Shown here piece after piece: positions 1-9,773 of a stretch of 36,627 nt of DNA. The notes beneath the pieces are model-generated. The model had not been told where the DNA came from. It saw nothing but the letters and a program-made list of their open reading frames with translations, and made no database searches. The position numbers and the translations under genes were made by a program. The DNA is from an uncultured Maribacter sp. (lineage in GTDB: Bacteria; Bacteroidota; Bacteroidia; Flavobacteriales; Flavobacteriaceae): the NCBI GenBank assembly GCA_938038975.1, contig CALHVP010000074.1, positions 1-36,627 on the forward strand, written 5' to 3'. Numbering within the stretch: the stretch's first letter is position 1; every line of letters starts with the position of its first letter.

Positions 1-66
1 GAAATAGATTACAATACACTGATTGTCAATCAATTTATGTACGTTTTTTCCTTTTTATCAAATTAT

Positions 67-74
67 TATATTTG
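67..74 (+). promoter_or_regulatory. Putative Bacteroidota -7 element TATATTTG
   Basis: Exact match to TAnnTTTG, about 49 bp upstream of the ATG at 123; no clear -33 TTTG. Confidence 0.4.
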
Positions 75-122
75 TATAATTACACCCTAGAAATAATACC
101 CTACAATACCTATAGTTTAATT

Positions 123-548
123 ATGAAAAATGTAAAAGAGCTAGACTTTTTTGAAAATATACGGGAAGTAAGAGAGTTCGAATTTGGAAGTTTTTACTTT
201 TTTGATGGTTTAGTAATTTCAGAAATTAACAAAGGGGTGTTTTTCCAGTGGAAAATGGCAGAAAAAGCTGTCAAAGCATCTAAAGAATTCTATGGAGAAG
301 ATGCTCCGATTGCCTATATCTCTAATCGAATTCATAGCTACAGTGTTGTCCCTACAGATTGGATTAAATTTTATAAAAATAGACACGAACTAGCTTACTA
401 TTCTGTCGTAGGCAGCACCAAAGGAAATTTACCTAGTACCCTTTTAGAAAAAATGTTCTTTAAAGGCTCTTTACAACAGTTTGAAGATTTAGAAGATGCA
501 ATAGAATGGAGTTTAAATAAGTTGGAGTTGCATAAAAGTTTGCCTTAA
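123..548 (+). CDS. Conserved hypothetical protein, about 141 aa (STAS/SpoIIAA-like size and pattern, not certain)
   Basis: ORF track 72..548; the TTG at 72 lies inside the putative promoter, so the ATG at 123 (MKNVKELDF) is the likelier start. Confidence 0.6.
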   Translation: MKNVKELDFFENIREVREFEFGSFYFFDGLVISEINKGVFFQWKMAEKAVKASKEFYGEDAPIAYISNRIHSYSVVPTDWIKFYKNRHELAYYSVVGSTKGNLPSTLLEKMFFKGSLQQFEDLEDAIEWSLNKLELHKSLP

Positions 549-1522
549 AGTTCAACTGAAGCTATATGTAATATCGCATCTCCTTGATTTACTACAGCTT
601 GATGGTTTAAACATATTATATACCCTTCAAAAGGAGCTTTTATCTGTTTTGTTTTTTTAGCATAAGTATCGGAAACTATGCCGAGAACCGTTCCTTTTTC
701 AACCTTGGATCCATTTAAAATACTTGGAATAAAAATACCTGCAGTTGGGGAACGAAGCCACTTGCGAGTTTCCAAATGAATAGTTGGCTTAGGCTTATTA
801 ACGTCATCAACGCTACCCTCCATCATTTCTAATGCTACAAATACTCTGTTTACTCCAGAAATTCCTTCCTGAATTGAGTATTCATCAAAACGCATACTCT
901 CTCCAGCTTCAAAAACTATTGCTGGTTTATTGAGACGAAAAGCGGCATTTCTAAAAGACCCTTTAATCAACTTGGAAGTAAATGTAAGCGGGGCATTAAA
1001 CATTTTAGCTAAAGCCGCACTGTTTTGATCTTCCTTAGTATATCTAATTTGCGGAAAATTGTGGCGTTGACCTCCACCTGTGTGTAAATCTATTGCTACA
1101 TCTATTTGAGGAAGTATCTCATTTAAATAATTATATGCTATTCTACTTGCCATGGAACCAGATTTTGTTCCCGGAAAACTTCTATTTACATCCTTACCGT
1201 CTGGCACATCTCTAGAGTAGTGGATAAATCCAAATATATTGAGAATTGGAACTGCAATCACAGCGCCGGTATCTACCTTAAAACTACCATCATGTAACAT
1301 ACGGCGTACTATTTCAACTCCGTTTACCTCATCTCCATGTAAGCCAGCTTGCACTAATACTACAGGCCCAGGCTTTTTGGCATTAAAAACATAAACAGGT
1401 ATATCTATCAAAGTTCCTGTAGGTAAACGATCAATAGTGATTTTTACAAATCTAGATTTACCAGGCATAACAGATTCACCTCCTATTATTATTGTCTTAT
1501 TTTCTATCTGCATTATTTTCAA
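545..1522 (-). CDS. Succinylglutamate desuccinylase/aspartoacylase family zinc hydrolase (M14-like)
   Basis: Motifs GLHGDEVNG, DLHTGG and VFEAGE; start overlaps the end of rimK. Confidence 0.85.
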   Translation of the reverse strand: MKIMQIENKTIIIGGESVMPGKSRFVKITIDRLPTGTLIDIPVYVFNAKKPGPVVLVQAGLHGDEVNGVEIVRRMLHDGSFKVDTGAVIAVPILNIFGFIHYSRDVPDGKDVNRSFPGTKSGSMASRIAYNYLNEILPQIDVAIDLHTGGGQRHNFPQIRYTKEDQNSAALAKMFNAPLTFTSKLIKGSFRNAAFRLNKPAIVFEAGESMRFDEYSIQEGISGVNRVFVALEMMEGSVDDVNKPKPTIHLETRKWLRSPTAGIFIPSILNGSKVEKGTVLGIVSDTYAKKTKQIKAPFEGYIICLNHQAVVNQGDAILHIASVEL

Positions 1523-2381
1523 TGTATTCTATAATTTTTTTAGCAATATTAATTCCTGTTACAGTTTCTACACCTTGTAATCCTGGAGAAGCATTTACTT
1601 CTATTAATAAGGGACCTCTATTGGAACGAATCAAATCTACACCAGCAACACCCAGCCCCAAGTATTTAACCGCATTTAAGGCTATTTCCTTTTCAGCTGA
1701 TGTCAATTTAACCTCCTCGGTAGTACCTCCTCGATGTACATTTGATCTAAATTCGTCTGAACCACTGCTACGTTTCATGCTTGCCACCACTTTATTACCA
1801 ATCACAATAATCCTAATATCCTCTCCTTTACTCTCCTCAATATATTCCTGCAGTAAAATACTAGCATCTAGCTTGTAGAAAGTGTCAATTATAGATTTTG
1901 CAGATTTTTTACTTTCTGCCAAGATAACACCTACACCTTGAGTGCCTTCTTGAATTTTGATGATAATAGGAGCTCCTCCTAAGATTTCAATTTGTTCCTT
2001 GATGTTGTCTGGATTAATAGAAAATAAAGTATTTGGGATTGGAATCCCTTTTTGTGACATAATTTGAAGTGTTCTCACTTTGTTTCTAGCGCTAACAATA
2101 CTCAAAGAATTAGCCGTGCTAAAAACCCCATTCATTTCAAACTGTTTCACAATAGCCACTCCATGCTGAGTAACTTTTGTGCCTACTCTTGGAATAATAG
2201 CATCAAACTCATCAGTAATATCTTCTTCACGCAGATAAATTCTAGGTGTTTCCTTTCCTAATTTTACAGCGCATTTCGTGTGGTCTATTTGCTCAATATA
2301 ATGCCCTCGCTTTTCAGCTTCTACTGCAATGCGTTTAGTGGAATACAAACTCATACTAACGGACAAAAGGGCTAAATTCAT
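1497..2381 (-). CDS. rimK: RimK family ATP-grasp alpha-L-glutamate ligase
   Basis: IPRVGTKVTQHGVAIVKQFE, GTQGVGVILAES, LLIEVNASPGLQGVE are typical of RimK. Confidence 0.9.
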   Translation of the reverse strand: MNLALLSVSMSLYSTKRIAVEAEKRGHYIEQIDHTKCAVKLGKETPRIYLREEDITDEFDAIIPRVGTKVTQHGVAIVKQFEMNGVFSTANSLSIVSARNKVRTLQIMSQKGIPIPNTLFSINPDNIKEQIEILGGAPIIIKIQEGTQGVGVILAESKKSAKSIIDTFYKLDASILLQEYIEESKGEDIRIIVIGNKVVASMKRSSGSDEFRSNVHRGGTTEEVKLTSAEKEIALNAVKYLGLGVAGVDLIRSNRGPLLIEVNASPGLQGVETVTGINIAKKIIEYIENNADRK

Positions 2382-2572
2382 TTATTTCAAAATATTCAAA
2401 GTACTATTTTACAGTAATTAAAACTTTATTCAACCATTATTTCTGTTTAATAAAAGAATCTAAAATAAGGTATTTGACCCTTAAAATCTAAACAGCTAAT
2501 TGTTTATGATCAAAATGGGTCTAAATAATATACTAAACCCCTTTAAAAGTTGTTAATAACTAACCCGTACCT

Positions 2573-2580
2573 TAAATTTG
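2573..2580 (+). promoter_or_regulatory. Putative sdhC promoter -7 element TAAATTTG
   Basis: Exact TAnnTTTG; TTG at 2550-2552 with a 20-nt spacer; 20 bp upstream of the ATG at 2601. Confidence 0.55.
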
Positions 2581-2600
2581 CTAAGCTAAAAAATCAACAA

Positions 2601-3269
2601 ATGAGTGGATTGTTAAAATCTTCAATTGCCCGAAAAGTAGTGATGGCCCTTTCTGGTCTTTTTCTGGTGTTCTTCTTAGGTCAACATTTTGTAATCAACA
2701 TTATGTCTGTAATTGCTCCGGATACGTTTAATACGTGGTCCCACTTTATGGGTTATAATCCCTTGGTGCAATATCTCCTTCAACCAATCCTAATCGCAGG
2801 TGTAATTGTACATTTTGCTATGGGAATTGCTTTGGAGATTCAAAATAACAGGGCACGTTCTGTAAAATACGCCAAGTACAAAGGTGGAGCCAATGCATCA
2901 TGGATTTCCAGAAACATGATTATTACAGGACTTGTAGTTCTAGCATTCTTAGGCTTACACATGTATGATTTCTGGATACATGAGATGGCTTACAAATACA
3001 TTGAGGTAAAACCTGAGGACCCAACACGCTATTATGCAGAGACAGTAGAAAAATTTGAGCCTGTGTTAAGAACAGTGCTTTACGTTATTTCTTTTGGCTT
3101 GTTAGCCTTGCATCTTTTGCATGGCTTTGCCTCGTCCTTTCAGAGTATGGGTCTAAATAACAAGTATACTCCGGCTATAAAGACATTCACGAAGATATAT
3201 GCTATTGGGATTCCATTAGGATTCGCTTTTATTGCCATATATCATCACCTTAACCCAATAACACATTAA
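2601..3269 (+). CDS. sdhC: Succinate dehydrogenase cytochrome b subunit
   Basis: [29 protein letters not shown], multi-TM, directly upstream of sdhA; start trimmed from 2550 because of the promoter position. Confidence 0.9.
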   Translation: MSGLLKSSIARKVVMALSGLFLVFFLGQHFVINIMSVIAPDTFNTWSHFMGYNPLVQYLLQPILIAGVIVHFAMGIALEIQNNRARSVKYAKYKGGANASWISRNMIITGLVVLAFLGLHMYDFWIHEMAYKYIEVKPEDPTRYYAETVEKFEPVLRTVLYVISFGLLALHLLHGFASSFQSMGLNNKYTPAIKTFTKIYAIGIPLGFAFIAIYHHLNPITH

Positions 3270-3271
3270 AT

Positions 3272-5275
3272 ATGGGCATATTGGATTCCAAAGTTCCTGC
3301 AGGGCCGTTGGCCGCAAAATGGACTAAACATAAAAATGAGATTGACCTCGTTAACCCAGCTAACAAACGTAATATAGATATTATCGTTGTAGGTACTGGA
3401 TTAGCAGGAGGTTCTGCCGCAGCTACTTTAGCTGAATTGGGCTATAATGTAAAAACATTTTGCTATCAAGATTCCCCAAGACGTGCGCACTCGATTGCCG
3501 CTCAAGGTGGAATAAATGCAGCAAAAAACTATCAAGGAGATGGTGATAGTAATTACCGTTTATTCTATGATACCGTAAAAGGTGGAGATTACAGATCTCG
3601 TGAAGCAAACGTGTATCGTTTAGCAGAAGTATCTGGCCAGATTATTGACCAATGTGTGGCACAAGGTGTTCCTTTTGCACGTGAATATGGAGGTTTATTA
3701 GACAACCGTTCTTTTGGTGGTGTTCTAGTTTCTAGAACTTTTTATGCAAAAGGACAAACTGGACAACAGCTATTACTAGGTGCTTATTCAGCAATGAACC
3801 GTCAAATAAATAGAGGTAAGATTCAACCTTTCAACCGTCATGAAATGATGGATTTGGTAAAGATTGATGGAAAAGCTCGTGGTATAATAGCTCGTAACTT
3901 AATTACCGGAGAAATCGAAAGACATTCTGCACACGCAGTTGTATTGGCAACTGGTGGTTACGGAAATGTATTTTTCCTTTCTACCAATGCTATGGGAAGT
4001 AATGTCATGGCGGCTTGGAGAGCACATAGAAGAGGTGCTCATTTTGCAAATCCATGCTTTACACAGATACATCCAACATGTATACCAGTTTCTGGAGATC
4101 ATCAATCAAAATTAACGTTGATGTCAGAATCCTTAAGAAACGATGGTCGTATTTGGGTTCCTGCAAAGTTAGAAGATGCACAAGCCATTAGAGAAGGTAA
4201 ATTAAAACCTACTCAGCTTAAGGAAGAGGATAGAGATTATTATTTGGAAAGAAGATATCCTGCTTTTGGAAACTTAGTTCCTAGAGATGTTGCTTCTAGA
4301 GCAGCTAAGGAACGTTGTGATGAAGGCTTTGGTATTAATAAAACAGGAGAAGCCGTTTACTTAGATTTTGACGCAGCTATTATGCGTTATGGTAAAGAAA
4401 AAGCGCTGACTTCTGGAATGAAAGATGCTGATGACAAAACTATCCGAAATCTAGGAGAAGAAGTTATAGAGAACAAGTATGGAAATTTATTTCAGATGTA
4501 CGAGAAAATCGTAGATGAGAATCCATACAAGACTCCAATGATGATATACCCTGCAGTACACTACACAATGGGTGGCCTATGGGTAGATTATAATTTACAA
4601 ACAACGGTAGAAGGTTGTTATGCAGCCGGTGAAGCTAATTTTAGTGATCACGGTGCTAACAGACTTGGAGCTTCAGCCTTAATGCAAGGTTTAGCCGATG
4701 GTTACTTTGTACTTCCTTACACGATTGGCGATTACTTATCTAATGATATAAGAACAGGAAAAATACCTACTGATTCTCCAGAGTTCGAAGCTTCAGAAAA
4801 AGAAGTTCGAGATAGAATAGAGAAATTAATGAACGGGAAAGGAACTCATTCTGTAGATTATTACCATAAAATACTTGGTAAAATCATGTGGAACAAATGT
4901 GGAATGTCTCGTAACGAAAAAGAACTGCAAGAAGCGATAGATGAAATCTCCTCTTTAAGAGCAGACTTCTGGGAAAACGTTCGTGTACCTGGTTCTCCAG
5001 ATACTAAAAACCAAGAATTGGAGAAAGCAGGCCGTGTTGCAGACTTCTTAGAATTAGGAGAATTGTTTGCTAAAGATGCTTTAACAAGAAATGAATCTTG
5101 TGGAGGACACTTCCGTGAAGAATATCAAACTCCGGAAGGTGAAGCTTTAAGAGATGATGAGAACTTTAAGTTTGTATCATCATGGGAATACAAAGGTGAG
5201 CCCAAAGATGCTGTACTTCATAAAGAGGAATTAAAGTACGAGAATATCGAATTGAAAACAAGAAGTTACAAATAG
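3272..5275 (+). CDS. sdhA: Succinate dehydrogenase/fumarate reductase flavoprotein subunit
   Basis: FAD-binding [42 protein letters not shown]. Confidence 0.97.
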   Translation: MGILDSKVPAGPLAAKWTKHKNEIDLVNPANKRNIDIIVVGTGLAGGSAAATLAELGYNVKTFCYQDSPRRAHSIAAQGGINAAKNYQGDGDSNYRLFYDTVKGGDYRSREANVYRLAEVSGQIIDQCVAQGVPFAREYGGLLDNRSFGGVLVSRTFYAKGQTGQQLLLGAYSAMNRQINRGKIQPFNRHEMMDLVKIDGKARGIIARNLITGEIERHSAHAVVLATGGYGNVFFLSTNAMGSNVMAAWRAHRRGAHFANPCFTQIHPTCIPVSGDHQSKLTLMSESLRNDGRIWVPAKLEDAQAIREGKLKPTQLKEEDRDYYLERRYPAFGNLVPRDVASRAAKERCDEGFGINKTGEAVYLDFDAAIMRYGKEKALTSGMKDADDKTIRNLGEEVIENKYGNLFQMYEKIVDENPYKTPMMIYPAVHYTMGGLWVDYNLQTTVEGCYAAGEANFSDHGANRLGASALMQGLADGYFVLPYTIGDYLSNDIRTGKIPTDSPEFEASEKEVRDRIEKLMNGKGTHSVDYYHKILGKIMWNKCGMSRNEKELQEAIDEISSLRADFWENVRVPGSPDTKNQELEKAGRVADFLELGELFAKDALTRNESCGGHFREEYQTPEGEALRDDENFKFVSSWEYKGEPKDAVLHKEELKYENIELKTRSYK

Positions 5276-5329
5276 TTTAGTGTTGAACCGATAGAAATCT
5301 AACGCTCAACGAACTACAAAATAAAAACT

Positions 5330-6076
5330 ATGAAACTAACATTGAAAATCTGGCGTCAAAAAGATGCTAATTCCAAAGGGAAAATGATGGATTATACCAT
5401 AGATGGTATAGATGGCGATATGTCCTTTTTGGAAATGATGGATGTTCTTAATGAAGAATTAATCAACAAAGGAGAAGAACCAGTAGAATTTGATCATGAC
5501 TGTCGTGAAGGCATTTGCGGATCTTGTTCGCTACAAATAAATGGGGAGCCTCATGGTCCAGATAGATTGGTTACTACATGCCAGTTACACATGAGAAAAT
5601 TTAATGATGGAGATACTATCACTATAGAGCCATTTAGAGCAAAAGCATTTCCTGTTATAAAAGATTTGATTGTAGATCGTACCGCTTTTGATAGAATTCA
5701 ACAAGCAGGAGGTTTCATCTCTGTAAATACATCTGGAAACACTCAAGATGCAAACTCTATTCCTATTGACAAACACGATGCAGATGACGCTTTTTATTCG
5801 GCAGCTTGTATAGGTTGTGGGGCATGTGTTGCGGCTTGTAAAAATGCAAGTGCGATGCTATTTACTTCGGCTAAAGTATCTCAATATGCATTACTACCAC
5901 AAGGAAAGGTAGAAGCTGTAGATCGTGTACAAAATATGGTTCGCCAAATGGATTTAGAAGGCTTTGGAAATTGTACGAACACAGGTGCATGCGAAGTTGA
6001 ATGTCCTAAAGGAATTTCTTTGGAAAACATTGCAAGAATGAATCGTGAATATCTAAGCGCTAGCGTTAAAGGATAA
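5330..6076 (+). CDS. sdhB: Succinate dehydrogenase/fumarate reductase iron-sulfur subunit
   Basis: [18 protein letters not shown] and [15 protein letters not shown] Fe-S motifs. Confidence 0.97.
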   Translation: MKLTLKIWRQKDANSKGKMMDYTIDGIDGDMSFLEMMDVLNEELINKGEEPVEFDHDCREGICGSCSLQINGEPHGPDRLVTTCQLHMRKFNDGDTITIEPFRAKAFPVIKDLIVDRTAFDRIQQAGGFISVNTSGNTQDANSIPIDKHDADDAFYSAACIGCGACVAACKNASAMLFTSAKVSQYALLPQGKVEAVDRVQNMVRQMDLEGFGNCTNTGACEVECPKGISLENIARMNREYLSASVKG

Positions 6077-6095
6077 TCACAACCAACATATAGAT

Positions 6096-6135
6096 ATAAG
6101 AAAATCCCATACTGAGAAGTATGGGATTTTCTTAT
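6096..6135 (+). terminator. Terminator hairpin after sdhB
   Basis: Perfect 18-bp inverted repeat ATAAGAAAATCCCATACT/AGTATGGGATTTTCTTAT with GAGA loop, 20 bp after the sdhB stop. Confidence 0.85.
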
Positions 6136-6217
6136 TATACCAATCCTCGAATCGTCATTCTCTATATTAGACAATGTTCTACAATCAAAATATCTGAGCT
6201 ATCTTTAAAACAAATTG

Positions 6218-7369
6218 ATGTACTACATGGAGCATAAATCGAAATTACCTAATATTAAAACCACTATTTTCACTACCATAGGTAATTTAGCACGAAAACA
6301 TAATGCAATTGATCTCTCCCAAGGTTTTCCGAATTTTGAGTCAGACCCAAATTTGATTAAACTAGTCTCCAAAGCTATGAACTCTGGTTATAATCAATAC
6401 GCTCCTATGCCAGGTTATTACGGTTTACGTGAAGCCATTTCCGAAAAGATATATCGCACCCATAATTACGAATACCATCCTGAAACAGAAACGACTGTAA
6501 CTGTAGGTGCAACTCAGGCTATTTTTACAGCCATATCGGCATTTGTTCATACAAATGATGAGGTTATTGTAATAAAGCCGGCTTATGACTGTTATGAGCC
6601 TGCAATTATACTTAACGGTGGTATTCCCGTATATCTACAACTTAACACCCCAAACTATCAAATTGATTGGGAAGCTTTCAAAAAACTAATAACCTCCAAA
6701 ACGAAAATGGTTATTATTAATACCCCGCACAATCCTACTGGTCGTATGCTAACAAAAGAAGATATGTTGCAACTACAGGCTATCCTTAAGCCTACTAATA
6801 TTATTCTCCTAAGCGATGAGGTGTATGAACATATAGCCTTCGATGGTAAAATACATGAAAGTGCTTGTCGCTATCCTGACTTGGCAAACAGGAGTTTTAT
6901 ATGTGCATCATTTGGAAAGACCTTTCATGTTACAGGATGGAAACTAGGTTACTGTGTTGCTCCGGTTACACTCATGAAGGAGTTTAGAAAAGTTCATCAA
7001 TTTGCGGTATTTTGTGTAGATCACCCAGTTCAGCGAGCAATGGCTGCCTACCTTAGAGATGAAAATCACTATTTAAATCTTAATAATTTCTATCAAGAAA
7101 AAAGGGATTTATTTATTAATGGTCTGTCTAGTTCTAGATTTGATTATACCCCTTCTGAAGGTACTTATTTTCAACTTCTAGATTATTCAAATATTACAGA
7201 TGATGGAGACGAAGCATATGCCAAGCATTTAATTATTGAAAAAAGTATAGCGAGTATTCCTATTTCTTCTTTTAATGTTGAAAATAGAAATGATAACGTA
7301 CTACGATTTTGCTTTGCTAAGAAAAAAGAATCTTTGGAGCGGGCTCTAGAAGTTTTATGTAGCATTTAA
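6218..7369 (+). CDS. PLP-dependent class I/II aminotransferase, methionine aminotransferase-like (YbdL type)
   Basis: DLSQGFPNFE, NTPHNPTGR, SFGKTFHVTGWKLGY; ORF track start is TTG at 6215, ATG at 6218. Confidence 0.9.
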   Translation: MYYMEHKSKLPNIKTTIFTTIGNLARKHNAIDLSQGFPNFESDPNLIKLVSKAMNSGYNQYAPMPGYYGLREAISEKIYRTHNYEYHPETETTVTVGATQAIFTAISAFVHTNDEVIVIKPAYDCYEPAIILNGGIPVYLQLNTPNYQIDWEAFKKLITSKTKMVIINTPHNPTGRMLTKEDMLQLQAILKPTNIILLSDEVYEHIAFDGKIHESACRYPDLANRSFICASFGKTFHVTGWKLGYCVAPVTLMKEFRKVHQFAVFCVDHPVQRAMAAYLRDENHYLNLNNFYQEKRDLFINGLSSSRFDYTPSEGTYFQLLDYSNITDDGDEAYAKHLIIEKSIASIPISSFNVENRNDNVLRFCFAKKKESLERALEVLCSI

Positions 7370-7393
7370 AGTGTCCTGTGCACACAATTTAAG

Positions 7394-7909
7394 CTACAAG
7401 TCTAGCCGCATTAGCACATCAGTCTGTTTGTCTGTGCCTATATAATATGGATGAGTTCCAAATTGCTTAAAGTTTTGATTATGATAAAAACGTATTGCCT
7501 TATCATTCTTCTCCCAAACACCAAGCCATAAAAACGCCTTTTTATTCGCTAAAGCAATTGACTTAACTTTCTCTAGCATAAATTGACCATACCCATTTCC
7601 TTGAAACTGCTCTCTTACGTAAATACGTTCAAGCTCCATACCATCTTCTGTTCTAAGCTCTGTTTGAGCTTCATATTCGTTTAGCTTTATATAACCTAGT
7701 ATCTCCTTTCCTAAATACAAGAAATAAAAAGAACTATCCTTATTTTCAAGTTGCGCTAACAATGTTTGCTTATTAAAAGCAGTTTTAATGTAAGTGCTAA
7801 AATCCTCTGGGTTGTTTTGACTCTCAAACGCATTTGCAAATGTAGCTTTGGAAATCTCAACAAGCTGAATAATATCATGTACACTGCATTTTCTAATATC
7901 TAACTCCAC
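7394..7909 (-). CDS. GNAT family N-acetyltransferase
   Basis: LERIYVREQFQGNGYGQFMLEKV acetyl-CoA binding motif. Confidence 0.88.
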   Translation of the reverse strand: MELDIRKCSVHDIIQLVEISKATFANAFESQNNPEDFSTYIKTAFNKQTLLAQLENKDSSFYFLYLGKEILGYIKLNEYEAQTELRTEDGMELERIYVREQFQGNGYGQFMLEKVKSIALANKKAFLWLGVWEKNDKAIRFYHNQNFKQFGTHPYYIGTDKQTDVLMRLDL

Positions 7910-7977
7910 AAACTAAAGATAAAATAATTCTAACTATGGATACCAATCCTTAAACCGCAATTAATTCAAAAAACAAA

Positions 7978-8007
7978 AAAAAAGCGACTTGGGGAAGTCG
8001 CTTTTTT
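7978..8007 (-). terminator. Strong intrinsic terminator, potentially bidirectional
   Basis: AAAAAAGCGACTT-GGGG-AAGTCGCTTTTTT with an additional T run on the minus strand. Confidence 0.9.
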
Positions 8008-8029
8008 ACTATTATTCTTTTAAAGAATA

Positions 8030-8116
8030 CTACAGCATAAATAACTTTCTGGTCAATCGGATTATTCCGCTGAAGAAATCATTATGATATACTTGTACGT
8101 TTTCCTGTGGTGCCAT
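8030..8116 (-). CDS. Candidate small ORF, 28 aa: MAPQENVQVYHNDFFSGIIRLTRKLFML
   Basis: ATG to TAG, ends 23 bp before a strong terminator; not in the ORF track. Confidence 0.4.
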   Translation of the reverse strand: MAPQENVQVYHNDFFSGIIRLTRKLFML

Positions 8117-8284
8117 GTTGTTCAGTTTAGGTTAATTTTATGGTATTACTTGGGTTGTATTATAGTTTCAACTCTATAAATATAGCACCTAACGTATTTA
8201 AAATCCATATTATTGTTGCCAACCCTTCGTAAAATGTTGTGAAAAAACTGAAGTGTTCATTTTATCGATAAAGCACATCTATTA

Positions 8285-8941
8285 TTAAGCAATATTCATC
8301 TCTGGAACGTCTCCTTCAATTATTAAAACCCCATCGGTTGCTGTCTTAATTTCGGCAACAGAAATACCTGGAGCTCGTTCTAATAACAAGAAACCTTTAG
8401 GAGTAACTTCCAAGACTGCTAGGTTAGTTACAATTTTCTTTACGCAACCTACTCCCGTTAATGGCAGTGAACACTGTTTTAATAATTTGGATTCTCCAGC
8501 TCTATTGGTATGCATCATCGCAACAATGATTTGCTCTGCAGATGCTACCAAATCCATAGCGCCACCCATACCTTTTACCATTTTTCCGGGTATTTTCCAA
8601 TTTGCAATATCCCCGTTCTGTGCAACCTCCATAGCGCCTAGAATAGTTAGGTCTACATGCTTTCCTCTAATCATTGCAAAACTTAAGGAGGAGTCAAAAA
8701 AAGAGGCTCCTGGTAAAGTGGTAATTGTCTGCTTTCCAGCATTTATTAAATCTGCATCTTCTTCTCCATCAAAAGGGAATGGACCCATCCCCAAAACGCC
8801 ATTTTCACTTTGAAATTCTACACTTATATCTTCTCTCACAAAGTTTGCCACCAACGTAGGTATCCCAATTCCTAGGTTTACATAGTAGCCATCCTTTACT
8901 TCCTGTGCAATTCGTTTTGCAATTCCATTTTTGTCTAGCAT
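8285..8941 (-). CDS. scoB: 3-oxoacid (succinyl-CoA:acetoacetate) CoA-transferase subunit B
   Basis: GIGIPTLVANFV, SENGVLGMGPFP. Confidence 0.93.
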   Translation of the reverse strand: MLDKNGIAKRIAQEVKDGYYVNLGIGIPTLVANFVREDISVEFQSENGVLGMGPFPFDGEEDADLINAGKQTITTLPGASFFDSSLSFAMIRGKHVDLTILGAMEVAQNGDIANWKIPGKMVKGMGGAMDLVASAEQIIVAMMHTNRAGESKLLKQCSLPLTGVGCVKKIVTNLAVLEVTPKGFLLLERAPGISVAEIKTATDGVLIIEGDVPEMNIA

Positions 8942-8944
8942 CGC

Positions 8945-9646
8945 TTATTTTCTTTGTCTTACTGTTCGTTGCTCAATTCTTTTTTCATAGGCATTCCCTT
9001 GAAATATACGTTGTACAAAAATCCCAGGGATATGAATTTGATTTGGATCTAAACTACCTGCAGGCACCAACTCTTCTACCTCAACAACAGTGACTTTAGC
9101 TGCACCACACATACACGGGTTAAAATTCCTTGCCGTTCCTTTAAAAATAAGATTTCCTGCCTCATCTCCTTTCCAAGCTTTTACAAAAGCAAAATCTGCT
9201 TTATAAGCCTCTTCTAGTACATACATCTTACCATTAAACTCACGGGTCTCTTTACCCTCTGCTACCTCAGTTCCGTAACCCGCTGGCGTAAAAAAGGCAG
9301 GAAAGCCACCCTGTGCAGCTCTACACTTTTCGGCAAGTGTTCCTTGTGGAGTAAGTTCTACATCTAGCTCACCACTTAGCATTTGACGCTCAAACTCATC
9401 ATTCTCTCCAACGTAGGATGAAATCATTTTTTTAATTTGTCTTTTTTGAAGTAAAAGACCTAAACCAAAATCATCTACCCCAGCATTATTAGATATACAG
9501 GTAATATCTTTAACCCCTAGCGAGACTAACTTTGAGATAGCATTCTCAGGAATACCACAAAGACCAAATCCGCCAAGCATTAAGGTCATCCCATCTTTTA
9601 CACCTTCCAGTGCTTCATTTACGTTAGCAACCGTTTTTCTAATCAT
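8945..9646 (-). CDS. scoA: 3-oxoacid (succinyl-CoA:acetoacetate) CoA-transferase subunit A
   Basis: [31 protein letters not shown]; adjacent to scoB. Confidence 0.93.
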   Translation of the reverse strand: MIRKTVANVNEALEGVKDGMTLMLGGFGLCGIPENAISKLVSLGVKDITCISNNAGVDDFGLGLLLQKRQIKKMISSYVGENDEFERQMLSGELDVELTPQGTLAEKCRAAQGGFPAFFTPAGYGTEVAEGKETREFNGKMYVLEEAYKADFAFVKAWKGDEAGNLIFKGTARNFNPCMCGAAKVTVVEVEELVPAGSLDPNQIHIPGIFVQRIFQGNAYEKRIEQRTVRQRK

Positions 9647-9694
9647 ACCTATCTAGCTTATTGTCTGTCCAATTTACTGTTTAAATTGAAGTAT

Positions 9695-9731
9695 TCCCAA
9701 AAAAAGACCCCGCATTATACGAGGTCGTTAT
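9695..9731 (-). terminator. Intrinsic terminator of the PBP1A-gldH-ricT operon
   Basis: Minus strand GACCTCG-TATAATG-CGGGGTC (one G-U pair) followed by TTTTTTT. Confidence 0.75.
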
Positions 9732-9773
9732 ATTTATGTAAAATCAAAAGGTTTATTCTATACTATTGAAAAT

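Noticed and set aside
1492-1878. ORF of 128 aa on the + strand
   Set aside because: Antisense to rimK, which has clear family motifs; low-complexity Ser/Leu-rich translation typical of a shadow frame.
5881-6174. ORF of 97 aa on the - strand
   Set aside because: Lies antisense to the 3' end of sdhB and runs through the sdhB terminator.
8487-8813. ORF of 108 aa on the + strand
   Set aside because: Antisense to scoB, which is well supported.
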